This document shows positions 22,618-33,623 of a stretch of DNA of 64,000 bases, one piece after another (the stretch's first letter is position 1; each line of letters opens with the position of its first letter). Under the pieces are notes generated by a model. The model saw nothing but the letters and a program-made list of their open reading frames with translations, ran no database searches and had not been told where the DNA came from. Where the stretch lies: NCBI GenBank assembly GCA_008711295.1, contig VUYV01000045.1, forward strand, positions 2,680,842-2,744,841, in the 5' to 3' direction. Origin of the DNA: Anarhynchus alexandrinus. Lineage: Eukaryota > Chordata > Aves > Charadriiformes > Charadriidae. The position numbers and the translations under genes are program-made.

Positions 22618-24887
22618 CCCTTTGTACAACTTCACCTATTTGTCAATTTTGTGAGAACCTCGCATTGCTTAGTAGTCATACACTTCAAAGATCATCTGCT
22701 CAGGGGGAAAATAACAGTCACCCAAGAGCTATTCCCACCAGCCACAATCAGCCAAGCTGCCTAACTCTTCCCAGCAAAAGCCCTGCCTCCACACGGGAGC
22801 AAAAGCTTAGGATCTCCTATGCTAAACATATACACAATATTTACATGTGTTCTCCACTCTAAACCTCCATATGCAAAACAAGATCATGGTCTGGTCTTCA
22901 CTGGTAAAGATTTGTTGACCATAAAAATGCAAACTAACAAGCATTGCTAATTTAATCACACACTGTCCAACTCCTTTAATACGTGTGACTAGAAAATCTA
23001 ACAGATAAATGGAAAGTTTTACTTGTAAAACATCCAAGTAAGTCAGTTGCAAGATGCATCTGTAAAAAAAAAAAATCCAAATCAGTCAGATGCATCTCTA
23101 GATGCAATGACTTCAAATATTGTATCTGGGTGGACTAAAATGTTAAAAAGCTCTTTCTGCTGAGGGTGAGTAAAACAATCCCCTAAAATATATGCTCTTG
23201 ACTAGCTACTAAAATTCAGAATTAATTTTTTTTATGTCAAATTTTGTTTGCATGTTTGTGCAGCAAGAGGTGGACTGTAGTGACTTTTCCAGAGGTTTTC
23301 TTTACCTCAGACCAGTAAGTAAGGGATACCAAGTAGGCAGTTTCCAAGTGTACTCACAGCTGGATGGGCTGAGTAAACAATTTTGCAGGGCTTCATGTCC
23401 GGATTAATAGCAACATACTAGAGATGTTCATTTACAGAGTGCATAAATGCATAAGTTAGAAGCAACCGTGGTACCCGGAATCCTCTTGGAAGCCTGAACA
23501 GGCCACAGATTATAGCTGTTACTCCAGACTATGCCTGTGCCTACACATCCATATCAGACCTGCTGCTGTAGTAATACCAAAGCAGTGATTTTCTCCAACC
23601 TGAGAGCTGACAGCTTACATAGGCTTTTATCTTGACACCACCCAAACAGGACAGTGCTGCCCAGTGAGGAGCTCCACAAGATTGCTCCTTCCACCCCACC
23701 AGCAGTTTAGAAAAGCAAAGTAGTGATCAAAGGAAGGTTAAAAATTGTGTGGGAGACACGGCTTGTGCTAACAGCATGGGAGACTTCTCTCGCCCCAGGG
23801 TGTAGAAGCTCATTTCATCACCGTGGTGCCTCCCCAGACTCCAGCACAAAATGATTTGTCAAAACTCTCCCCTCATCTCTGCCCCCCATCCCAATTTACA
23901 GCACACGCAAGTCTTCAAGGGTGAAACCCGCCTAGCTCCACGCTGCACATGAAAGCCTTTCTGTACATACACTTGTTTGTTTGCCTCCAGGCCCTTTTGT
24001 GGGCACGTGTACCTCAGGGTGGGACTGTACATCACCCTGGTGCCCCTAATGAGGGAGCACAGTTGCCATGAACAGTCTTTCATGGGAGGGCTGGAAAGCC
24101 CCACCAACACAACTGCCTTGCTCCTGCGAGCAGCTCACGTGGTTCTGCCCTGGGCTGGGTAAGCATGCCCTCAGCAGCTTGCAGTGGGATTTTGGCCCTA
24201 AATCAATGAGCTATTTTCTTAGCTTTACGAACAGATTCTCTTCAGAAAGCTGTATTGTCTTGGCCCTGCTCTGGGCCATTATCAATCACAAAAGGAATGC
24301 CTTGTCACAGCGGTTCACTAATGTGTACAGCAGGGTATAACACACATCAGGAGGCATGATACAGCAACAAATAGCTGTCAAAAATCAACATGTTCTTCTC
24401 CTTTTCTGATAGGCTTTAACCAGAAAACCCTCCAGATCCCTGTGAGATCACAGGCCCACCACACAGACATAGGGAGCCATGGATTGGCAGCCATTTCCCT
24501 CCAGCCAGCACCTCATCCTCCCATGCAAGGAGTCACCCACCCCTTCCCCGGGTGAGCGGCTGAGGGAAGATGAGAACTCAGGCAGAGCTGAAGCAAGCTG
24601 AGAAAGCTTCACGCCACCAAAGCCCCTTCAATTCCTCTCCTTCCCTCCACCAGGTCTTTCTCTCATGTGAAGCGACACCCTAGCCCATGTGCATTGGCCG
24701 TTGCCCATGTTTGTTGCCCTTTCTGCTTTGTCTGTGTTTGAACCCTGCTCCGTATTAGCCCAGAGACCATCTAAGAGGCAATCTGTCCCAAGTCTCTCAA
24801 ACCTTTATTCTAGGCTGGGATTTTACAAAGGTGAAAGAAAATTAAGCTGAGGTTAGTATGTTGCCTTAGTAGCCAGGAACCTTACTT

Positions 24888-24988
24888 CATTCTATGATTC
24901 TATTTTAAAAGTGGGCCTGGTAGAGTTAGGTAACAGTTGGACTTGATGATCTTAAGGGTCTTTTCCAGCCATAGCAATTCTATGATTA
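24888..24988 (+). mobile_element. CR1 3' end fragment(s)
   Basis: The block from about 24912 (GGGCCTGGTAGAGTTAGGTA) to the closing AATTCTATGATT corresponds to the CR1 3' untranslated tail. It closely parallels the minus-strand tail of the copy at 52.8 kb, so the two probably belong to the same subfamily. Immediately before it, ATTCTATGATTCTAT at 24890-24904 is a second CR1-type terminus, implying either an older CR1 end used as insertion target or an expanded terminal repeat. Confidence 0.85.
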
Positions 24989-26477
24989 GCTCAGCTAATG
25001 AAGGTAAACCTCAGTATGCACTGTTTACACTGGCCTTGCACTTGAGACCATGGGTTGGGGCAGTCTGCCCTGTTAGCCTGTTGATGGAAAGCCCACAGCT
25101 GCCAACATGGTTCCAGTGCAAGAAGTAACCTACAGATGCTGTTAGAGGAATGGTGTCACTGAGAGACAGGCCAGCAGCTCTGAGCTCAGAAATAACCACG
25201 AATCCTGATAGAAAAAGTTAAATACAGACAGGCCAATGTGAAGAGCTCCAGCCAGAAATTGCACCTGCACAGTGGTTAGGGCAATGGTGTGCATTAAACA
25301 CTCGCTTTCATCTCCATAGGAGCTAGCAGATGTGTTGGCTTCAGTGTCCCTGAGTGGAGTCAAAACCCTTTGAAGTTCCTTTGTATTGAAGAACAGTTGC
25401 AGCAAAGCGCAGCTTAAAATCCAAGCCTACCTAAACTAGTCAGGGCTTATATCTGGTAACGTCAGCTCCACGTGGCCCACAGTGGGGATTTAGGGTTTTG
25501 CCCTGCTTGCACAGCAAGGAAGGTGGTGGAGCTGGCACGGGATACAGATAATGCATACAGCAGCATAGCTAACGCGCCATAAACAATCCAAGTTTAAAAA
25601 CCCACTGAAGACTAAAAGATATTGTAGATTTTACTGCAAAAGAGTTAAGCATCGTGGCCAACTCAAGTTAAAGACTCTGGGTCTGCCTTGTCATTAGTTG
25701 GGGTTTCCCAGTATGGTAGTGAGCATATATTCCTGTCCTGCACTAAGCAAACATGGCATCACGACAGTAAGGACAATTCCAGTATTGGGAAGAGAGAATG
25801 AGGCCAGAGTTAGTCAAATACAGGTGGTCACAGTCATGAAGGGGAACCCAAGGGCAATTACAAACAGCTAAATCCAAAGAAGAAAGGAGATCCTGCTTTC
25901 CAGTGCAAAAAGGTCCAAAATTAGGTCAGGAAGAGCGAGCCCCAGCCTAATATCGATCGCATCCCCTAATCTAGACAAACCTCTGAGTGTTTCCTTTCAA
26001 GTCATCCGCTTTGCTCCCTCAGGACTCAGGGTTTGGTTTCATAGCAGCTATTTTCTACATCAGATATAAAATGCAAATGCATGGGAAGGCACAACAAAGT
26101 TTGAAACTGGCCCAGAAGGAGGCTAGAAAAATGGAGAACTCCTTGTCTCTGTCTGATGAAAGGGAAGGAATCAGTAATGCTGAATGTAGGCTTAGTAGAT
26201 AAACACTGTATTAAATAAGCATATCCATTCTTAGCCCCTAAGCTAGCAGAGCACAGAAGCACATGCAAAATCAGAAATATTTGAGCAGTCCTGTTTATTT
26301 CAATGGAATTACTCCCATGCTTAAAGTTATGCACATGTTTAAATGCTCTGTTGTACTCCAGTCTTAAAAAGCAGTCACTTTTTCATATCCTGTGACTTAT
26401 CTATAATTTTCGTATCCAAGGATTTTCCAGAGTAAGTATTAATTTTGTGATTATTACAAATAAGAAACTGAAACTGA
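24989..26477. other. Non-coding, nothing recognised
   Basis: Unique sequence between two CR1 insertions with only short, overlapping open frames. No repeat family or exon could be named. Confidence 0.45.
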
Positions 26478-27539
26478 GTGGACTGTTCAGTGGATGAGGA
26501 ATTGGTTGAATGGTCGCATCCAGAGGGTAGTGGTCAACACCTCAATGTCCAGATGGAAATCGGTGCCAAGTGGTGTCCCTCGGGGGTCCATATTGGTACC
26601 AGTACTGTTCAATATCTTCATCAATGACATAGAAAAGAGGGATCAAGTGCACCCTCAGCAAGTTTGTGGATGACACCAAGCTCAGTGGTGTGGTTGACAT
26701 GCCATCCAGAGGGACCTGGACAGGCTCAAGAAGTGGGCCTGTGTGGACCTCATGAGGTTCAACAAGGCCAAGTGCAGGGTACTGCACCTGTGTCGGGGTA
26801 ACCTTGGTATCAATATAGGTTGAGGGATGAAGGGATTGAGAGTAGCCCTACCAAGAAGGACTTGGAGGTACTGGTGGATAAAAAGCTGGACATGAGCCAA
26901 CAATGTGTGCTCACAGCCCAGAAAGCCAAATGTATCCTGGGCTGCATCAAAAGAAGCATGGCCAACAGGATGAGGGAGGTGATTCTGCCCCTTTACTCTG
27001 CTCTGGTGAGACCCCACCTGGAGTACTGCATCCAGCTCTGGAGCCCTCAGCACAGGAAAGACGTTGTCCTGTTGGAGCGGGTCCAGAGGAGGACCACAAA
27101 AATGATCAACAGGCTGGAACACCTCTCCTCTGAAGACAGGCTGAGAGAGTTGGGGTTATTCAGCCTGGAGAAGAGAAGGCTCCAGGGAGACCTTATTGCA
27201 GCCTTTCAGTACCTAAAGGGGGCCTACAGAAAAGATGGGGACAAACTTTTTAACAGGGCCTGTTGCGATAGGACAAGGTGTAATGGCTTTAAACCAAAAG
27301 AGGGAAGATTTAGACTAGAAATAAGGAATAATTGTTTTACAATGAGGGTGGTGAAACACTGGAACATGTTGCCCAGAGAGGTGGTAGATACGCCATCCCT
27401 GGAAATGTTCAAGGTCAGGTTGGACGTGGCTCTGAGCAACCTGATCTAGTTGAAGATGTTCCTGCTTATTGCAGGGGAGGTTGGACTAGATGACCTTTAA
27501 AGGTCCCTTCCAACCCACACTATTCTATGATTCTATGAA
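26478..27539 (+). mobile_element. 5'-truncated CR1 LINE
   Basis: This is a 1.06-kb CR1 copy. Upstream of the long frame, the plus strand reads [20 protein letters not shown], then [20 protein letters not shown], the RT motif-B region. A frame change follows, and then KFVDDTKLS near 26660, the catalytic box with FVDD where the family usually has FADD. The thumb/C-terminal portion continues in the frame 26820-27449. The element ends with the CR1 3' tail (ACTAGATGACCTTTAAAGGT) and ATTCTATGATTCTATGAA. The 5' half, with the endonuclease, is missing, as is usual for CR1. The frameshift and the truncation make it inactive. No clear target-site duplication is visible. Confidence 0.95.
26820..27449 (+). 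pseudogene. CR1 ORF2 C-terminal fragment
   Basis: A 209-codon open frame covers the part of the CR1 polyprotein downstream of the RT catalytic box. Recognisable blocks are KKLDMSQQCVLTAQKAKCIL (about residues 22-41), LVRPHLEYCIQLWSPQ (about 62-77), LERVQRRTTKMI (about 84-95), ELGLFSLEKRRLQGDLIAAF (about 109-128) and HWNMLPREVV (about 180-189). These are typical of CR1-type retroelement proteins and are involved in target-primed reverse transcription together with the missing N-terminal endonuclease. The apparent start Met is internal to the family protein, so it is not a true initiation site. The stop lies at the family's usual C-terminus. It remains open because of moderate age, not because of host function, as far as can be seen. 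Confidence 0.9.
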
Positions 27540-27640
27540 TAGTATTGCAAGGGAAAAGATGGGTCACCCATTGCATGAAATTATTGTGATGATATTGTCA
27601 TTCCTAAACTATGCTGTCTTGACTCTTTGAGTTTGCTTTT

Positions 27641-27879
27641 CTTGATTAACATAAATACTACTTTCTACTCATATGGTAAAAAAATAGTTGCACCATGAAT
27701 AATTTTGTTTGCATTTCATTTAAATACTTCTACCAATAACTAACAGCTAAACCCGCAAAGTGGTTCTTCTGAGACACTAGGAAACGAGATCCACATTCTT
27801 GACTAAAAGCTGGTTTAGGTTATGGCACTCTAGAATTGCAGTCTGAAGTTTCAAATGGGCATAACAATTCTTATCCAAA
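27641..27879 (+). repeat. Left arm of a 239-bp inverted repeat
   Basis: This segment is the reverse complement of 28898-29136 over its full 239 bp, without indels. I count 6 mismatches (about 97.5% identity). Only one lies in the outer 190 bp; the other five fall in the inner part, about 27831-27858. The outer end reads CTTGATTAACATAAATACT. It is not CR1, since the CR1 copy ends 100 bp upstream, and I do not recognise the sequence as any repeat family. Confidence 0.95.
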
Positions 27880-28897
27880 GCCTTGTCAGCCCTTGTTTAT
27901 CTAATCATTTGTTGATCCACATCAAGGCAATGAAGCATAGGTAGGTAGAGCTCTTATGTATGGTGTGCAAGACTTATCCTTGTTTCACGGGCATGCCTGG
28001 TGGAGCTATATTGAACTAATGAACATTTTAAATTGGTTGAGATCTTTCAACAGAAAACACACAAGATTTGTTGTAATCACTCAGACTTCTATATTTATTT
28101 ACAAAGCCTTTATAACCTGGGGTGATGCAATTCAAAAAGCTTACAGTTTTTAATATCAGTTTACTATGGGATGAATCTTTGAAGAATCTTTGAAGATCAG
28201 CACAACAAGGAAACTAGAAGTTTATACTGGGCTGCTGCAAGCTAAAGCAGTTGATGGAAAGAGTTCCATAGCCACCGTGCTTGAAAACTCCATGACATAC
28301 TGAGAGCAAAGAGCCAAACCTCCTTTCCTCTTTGGAGGTTGCTCTCCAGGATTTACCCTGACACTTGCTGAACAGACTGCATGAAAGAGATGTCTTGTCT
28401 TGTTCTGCTGGTTATCATTCTTTCTTTTTTTTTCCCTCAAAACGATTTCAGCAAAGACCATAAGCTTGTGACAGAGTGAATTTGTGATCTTATCCAATCA
28501 TCTGGGCTGTTTGCAAAACTTCAGTAGGTGGCAGCGTTTTGTTGATAAATGTTTTGTTATCCAAGTGATCTCATTTAGTGCAACTGTTGCAATATTAATA
28601 AACTGAACTTATGATTGCATTTGCCAGGACTGAAAATATTGCCATCCTATCTGGCATTTGCTCTTATCCGAACTGACAACAACATCCATTGTATTTATAA
28701 AAGGGGAAAGTCTCTGTGTTTGTATGTGTTAGGGGCAGAAGGGAAAGGGAAAACAAGGGCAGAAGCAAAGGCAGATTAAGATTAAAACATTGATGTTGTT
28801 GGCCACCTGATTTGTGATTGTAATAGATGAGCTCTCGCGCAATTCTGTTAAATTGTCACTGCTGGGGAATACATGGCTCAAAAGTATGGTACCAACT
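27880..28897. other. 1,018-bp spacer between the inverted-repeat arms
   Basis: Unique sequence with no transposase-like or other recognisable protein; the longest frames are about 65 codons (27956-28153, plus) and 91 codons (28222-28497, minus). It contains an 11-bp tandem (AATCTTTGAAG twice, 28174-28195) and a CTCF-like site at 28521-28534. The absence of a transposase speaks against an autonomous DNA transposon. Confidence 0.7.
28521..28534 (+). promoter_or_regulatory. CTCF-like binding site within the inverted-repeat loop
   Basis: TCAGTAGGTGGCAG matches 13 of 14 positions of CCASYAGRKGGCRS on the plus strand, including the full AGGTGGCAG half. It has the same orientation as the site at 6819-6832. 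Confidence 0.4.
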
Positions 28898-29136
28898 TTT
28901 GGATAAGAATTGTTATGCCCGTTTGAAACTGCAGACCGCAATTCTAGAGTGTCGTAACCTAAACCAGCTTTTAGTCAAGAATGTGGATCTCGTTTCCTAG
29001 TGTCTCAGAAGAACCACTTTGCGGGTTTAGCTGTTAGTTATTGGTAGAAGTATTTAAATGAAATGCAAACAAAATTATTCATGGTGCAACTATTTTTTTA
29101 CCATATGAGTAGAAAGCAGTATTTATGTTAATCAAG
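28898..29136 (-). repeat. Right arm of the 239-bp inverted repeat
   Basis: The reverse complement of 27641-27879. The flanks immediately outside the arms (GTTTGCTTTT on the left, GTTAGTCCTT on the right) do not form a target-site duplication. Transcripts across the locus could fold into a hairpin with a stem of about 239 bp. Confidence 0.95.
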
Positions 29137-31077
29137 GTTAGTCCTTCACCTCTAGCTCACCAGTTCATATCAAGCCAATGTTGATGGCATCTGAAAGTTA
29201 CTACCACTTGGTAACTTTTTGGTGATCTACATTAACTTCCTACTGGATAGATGAGCATGTCAGGAAAAAATCCCATCCCAAATGTTATTTGAGAAGCCCA
29301 GACTGTAAAAGACATCAAGAATCAGCCCATGAAAGAGTCCAGTAAGGATGAAGAGGGTAAGTGCTGCTTTACTGTCCTGTTAGAAAAAAATCATTGAATA
29401 CATTAATACCGGCCCTGTATATATATACACACATATATATACACACACATGCATATGATTACTGTGCCTTAATAGAAAAAGATAATTATTTTTATAGCTA
29501 GGTTTCTATGTAACATTTCCCCAGTTTTGCTTCTTATAAAAATAACTTCCTTCTTAGTCCAAAGTCCAATGCATTATTCTAAGCATGAAGAACAACTTGT
29601 GCAGAAGAGGAGTGTCCTTACAGTCACCCACCTAACTTAGTTACTTGAGGTTAAAAAATAAAAATCAAGGTGTCTGACTCAGTTGCATTCACAGAAAAGA
29701 AGATCAAAGTCATTGGGTTTATTACAGGCCCTTCAGATTAAAACTGACTTAAATATACCAGGCTTTGGGCTAAATCCCACTACCATGAACATCTATCACA
29801 AAAGTGCCATTGAATTAAACAGAAATTGGATTGGGCCTCTAAAGAACACATTTGGACTAATATAAATCCTCTAGAAATTAGATGTGATAAATAGAGCAAA
29901 GGTGCCGAAAGAGGCCTTATGACCACGTTTGCATATATGGACATAATTTTTATTATTCAGGAAATTCCCTAAGATTGAGCAATCAAGAAGGGAAAGACGG
30001 AATCAATGTTGCCAAATATCAAGGTGATTTAGACCTTGCAGAGGAAATTGCATAAAGATTAAAAGGTCTTTCAGCCTTATGAATGAAAGAGAATTGGAAA
30101 GAAGAAAGACACAGCTATGCTGTGATAATGGCATTGAGATCAAATGTCATTTAGGTATGGCTCAAAGCCTACATAAATACCTGCTCTCAACTTTCAATAC
30201 ATATTCCAGTGTTGATCCTAGGGGCAAAAGTACAAATGACAATGTGGGACTAAGATGTCAGAATAAAATTACACATATAAGGTAGAAGCAAAACTCTGAT
30301 GGCATTAACAGCAAATGTTTGTGATGGCTTTGCTTCCCACCATTAATTCATGGGCAGAGTCCAAGAAGTCCTTACTCATCCCAGACCATAGTCATCAGAC
30401 CTGTTCCACAGCTGCACTCAAAAAGTTACCAAGGTTTTAAATACTCACACCAGAGTGACAGTGAATGGCAGTACCTCTGTTTATAAAGGGAAAATGTACT
30501 GAACAACTGAACAACTGAAACAATAGCTGCTAAGAGACCTGACTGAAGTCAGACAGACTCACCCTTCCCACCTGTGAGGGAAGGGAAATGCCAGACCTCC
30601 ACTGGAGCTGAGATGCCCACCTTGGTGAAAATGTTTACAACTAAACCGTTGGACCTTGATGTCACTGAAACCAAAGGTGAAGTAAGGGCTTAAAAAGGGG
30701 TCAGTATTTCACCCCCCCTGTTTCACTGCAAGATGGTGAATCTGTTTCTTCCAATAGACACCTGAGAACGGATGCCAGTGTGAACTCATGTGTTTATACC
30801 AATCCAGATCAAGCCTAAGAAGAGCAGACATTTCCAAGACACATCTGATGCACCTAATCAAAGGAAGGTTGGAACTATGCCTGAGATGTAGGCACAATCT
30901 CTTACAGCCACTCCATATCCTGCCTCAGATAGCTGTGGTGGTGCCAGCCTTCATCAGCCACTCACTACACTTCTCAACACCTATCTCTGTGATTTCACTT
31001 ATGCTCCCTGTCACAGTCACAAAGCTTTATTCTTCCCTGTCTTCAAACCTGACCTTAAAAATGCTTCACTTCAAAGG
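29137..31077. other. Non-coding, nothing recognised
   Basis: AT-rich unique sequence with a TA/CA microsatellite at 29418-29455. A short (ACTGAACA)-like tandem lies near 30499-30518. No gene is seen. Confidence 0.45.
29418..29455. repeat. Mixed (TA)n/(CA)n microsatellite
   Basis: Alternating TATATATA and CACACACA blocks over about 38 bp; alternating purine-pyrimidine sequence. Confidence 0.8.
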
Positions 31078-31171
31078 AAGCTTGGCAGCCCTTTGGCACT
31101 GCCATCTGAAGATTCATGCCCATCAAGCTTGGCAGCCCTTTGGCACTGCCATCTGAAGACTCATGCCCATC
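31078..31171 (+). repeat. 47-bp tandem duplication, two copies
   Basis: A 47-bp unit starting AAGCTTGGCAGCCCTTTGGC occurs at 31078-31124 and again at 31125-31171, with a single difference (GATTC versus GACTC). The unit is not a multiple of three and lies in no recognised gene. High identity points to a fairly recent duplication. Confidence 0.9.
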
Positions 31172-33615
31172 ATCACTGGAGGCGGGAGAGGAGGAAAGAC
31201 AACATTCACATTGCTTAGTTTTAAGCATCCAACTTTAAGTCACCATGTTAGCAATCTGATTTCTCTGTTTAATCCATGAAGAGCAAGACAAGATCTTTTG
31301 AGGGATGATCAGGAGGGCTCTGAACTGCCCCCATAGGAGCCTGACTGCAAGGTCTGTCAGTGCAGCTGTACTTATTACATTGGCACATAAATTAGTTCCC
31401 TAAAGTTAAAACCAGTGAACTTTCCCCCATTAACCCCTTGCATCCCTCATCTGTCAGTATTTACTTTTACTTCAGGGGTACTCTCTTTGGGCCAGGCACC
31501 ACCTTTTTGTCACGTATTTCTTTAGCATCTGACCCTATTGCATGCTAGACCATGCCAAGAGGTAAGGAGGTATGTGCCTGCTTCCAAGCTACCTCATTCT
31601 CACCTAGCCCCGAGAGTCCATCCTCTCACCAGGCATAGGAGGACATAAGCTGACTACCACCAGTAACTGAGTTGTTCTGTTACCCCAACTGCTCCTGAAC
31701 CCTCAGCATTGTGGTGCCATAAATGATAATAAATAACAGTAAGCTAGGACAGAAGTAGGACTCTTCTAACTGCTGGAAAAACTGTGTTTCATGACTTGGT
31801 TAACAAGCTTCAGCCTTCTGCTGTTTTGGGGCCCTTGGTCTATGAGGAGAGGTTGTGTGGCTGTAGCATTAAGTGTAAAGGAGCACATACAAGGAAAATA
31901 CTATAATCTGAAATAAGAAAGGATTTTGTAGCTGCTGAGCCAGAATCAATGAAATGCAAAGAAGCTGCAGACACCTCAGCATAGAGTCAAGAAATCTAAA
32001 AGATACAGAAGTGAAACTCAAATCAAAGTAATTGGAAGATATGATGTAAGCATATATTGTATTCAAAGAATATAAAACCAGAAATTCCCAAAGACACGAA
32101 GCAGCCCAGTGATGGAAAAGAGGCCATCATGTTAATAATGATGGAACATGCAATAACAGGTTTGGATTCCCAATCTGCAAGGCACTTAGGCCTGTGATTA
32201 TTTCTATTGAAATCAATGGAAATGTTTTTGTTCAAGTGCCTTGTTTCAATTAAAATGTCTCATCTTCATGATATAAGGATGAAGGTGATCAGTTGAAGCT
32301 GAGGTGGAGAAGGTGGATTGTTAACCAGCCTAGTTCAACAGATCCTTGCTTCACAGACAAATTGGAGGTGCTGTGAAAAGGGATTTCTTCTTCATGAAAG
32401 CATTTGGATGGCCATTGGTATTTATTAGATTCCATTAGTTGGAGAGTTAATATTCAGCACCAGCACTTTGAGATTGAAATACTTTCTGTCTGCCACAAGA
32501 TGATTACTTATGTAAATATGTAGTGTGTGAATACAGATGTTAGTATGCACATAGGCTTCAGAGAAAAACACAGCATTTAAATGGGAAAATTTTGCCCCAA
32601 GTGAGGAAGAACACTGTATCTATATGTGACCTCTAAAAAATGTGCCAACCAGGTCAGACCTCTTCAAGATGGAGGGACTTGCACCACTTGCTCTGCCTTG
32701 GAGTAAAAATAAGGTACTCCCAGCTTGCTCTGATTCAGTGCTTTTGCTAACCGCAGCTTTAATCACAGTTGGATGAGAAGATTAGTGCTTACTATACCAC
32801 ATGGCTGCTGGAGTCTAAGCAGAGGCCAGTGCATTGGTCAGCTGTCTTTCCTATGATCTTCCTGAGAGCCTTGGAGATTTCCCACTGTCTTGCTTGCACA
32901 AGGAGGAAAAGGTTTTCTCTATTTTATTTCACCTGCACCTGTAACAGTAAGCAGAGCCCAAGACAGGTGAAGGCAAGGCAATGCCTAGCTACCTTGTTCA
33001 GTGTACAGAGGCAGCCACTTGGAAGAAACCAACATACACTTTTGAAATAGAGGGCTAGACCTCAGCTACAGCAGCATAAAATCAGATTAGCTCCACGGAA
33101 GCTGGAGTTATCACCATCTCGCAGCGGTGATGCAGTTCTGCGTCTGGCCCGCGATGCTGTAAGTACCCAAGCTAAGTTCTGTCTCTGTATCAGTGTATGA
33201 ATACCGAAAAGATTTTACAAAGCTTCAAAATAACAGAAGGGCAAAGAGCGCTCAGTAGATAAGCAGAAAAATAAGAGTTTGCCACTTCGTCTTCATTTTG
33301 AAATGTCTAATCCAGGTCATGAAGGACCAGACTAAAACTCACACGCATGTTAAGTATGCAATGCCCTAAGGTGTGTGTCAACCACACATAAGTGCTTACT
33401 GACTAATCTCTTGAAAAGGAATGGAGGTTGAGGAAAGCTGTGTGCCTCAGAGAGAGAAATGCAAATGCAGATCGACCCCGTAATGAAAAACCTTCTTATT
33501 AAACTGTGTTTTATCTTGGAGCAGTCCTTCTTTTCGGAACACATCCAAGCAGAGATAAAGGCATCTTCCCATACTCATTAAACTGTGCATGGTTTGATGC
33601 AATCAGACTCAGATC

Positions 33616-33623
33616 ATTTGCAT
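33616..33623 (+). promoter_or_regulatory. Octamer motif in a SOX-rich neighbourhood
   Basis: ATTTGCAT is a perfect POU octamer. A SOX-like CCTATTGTTAATC lies about 40 bp downstream. POU/SOX pairs usually sit much closer together, so cooperation is doubtful. Confidence 0.15.

Larger units (their letters stand above)
19496..24887. other. Non-coding, simple repeats only
   Basis: Unique sequence with an (AC)n run at 20224-20242, a (GGAA)n tract at 21854-21902 and a 17-bp tandem at 22584-22617. GC rises at about 20800-21150 and 23800-24200, but without CpG enrichment or coding signal. Open frames are short and anonymous. Confidence 0.45.

Noticed and set aside
22470..22862. A 130-codon plus-strand frame
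   Set aside because: It crosses the 17-bp tandem and has no domain; three other frames overlap it.
27641..29136. Inverted repeat considered as a DNA transposon with long terminal inverted repeats
   Set aside because: There is no transposase remnant and no target-site duplication next to either outer end. A non-autonomous element cannot be fully excluded without a copy-number search, so the structure is kept as a finding of unknown origin.
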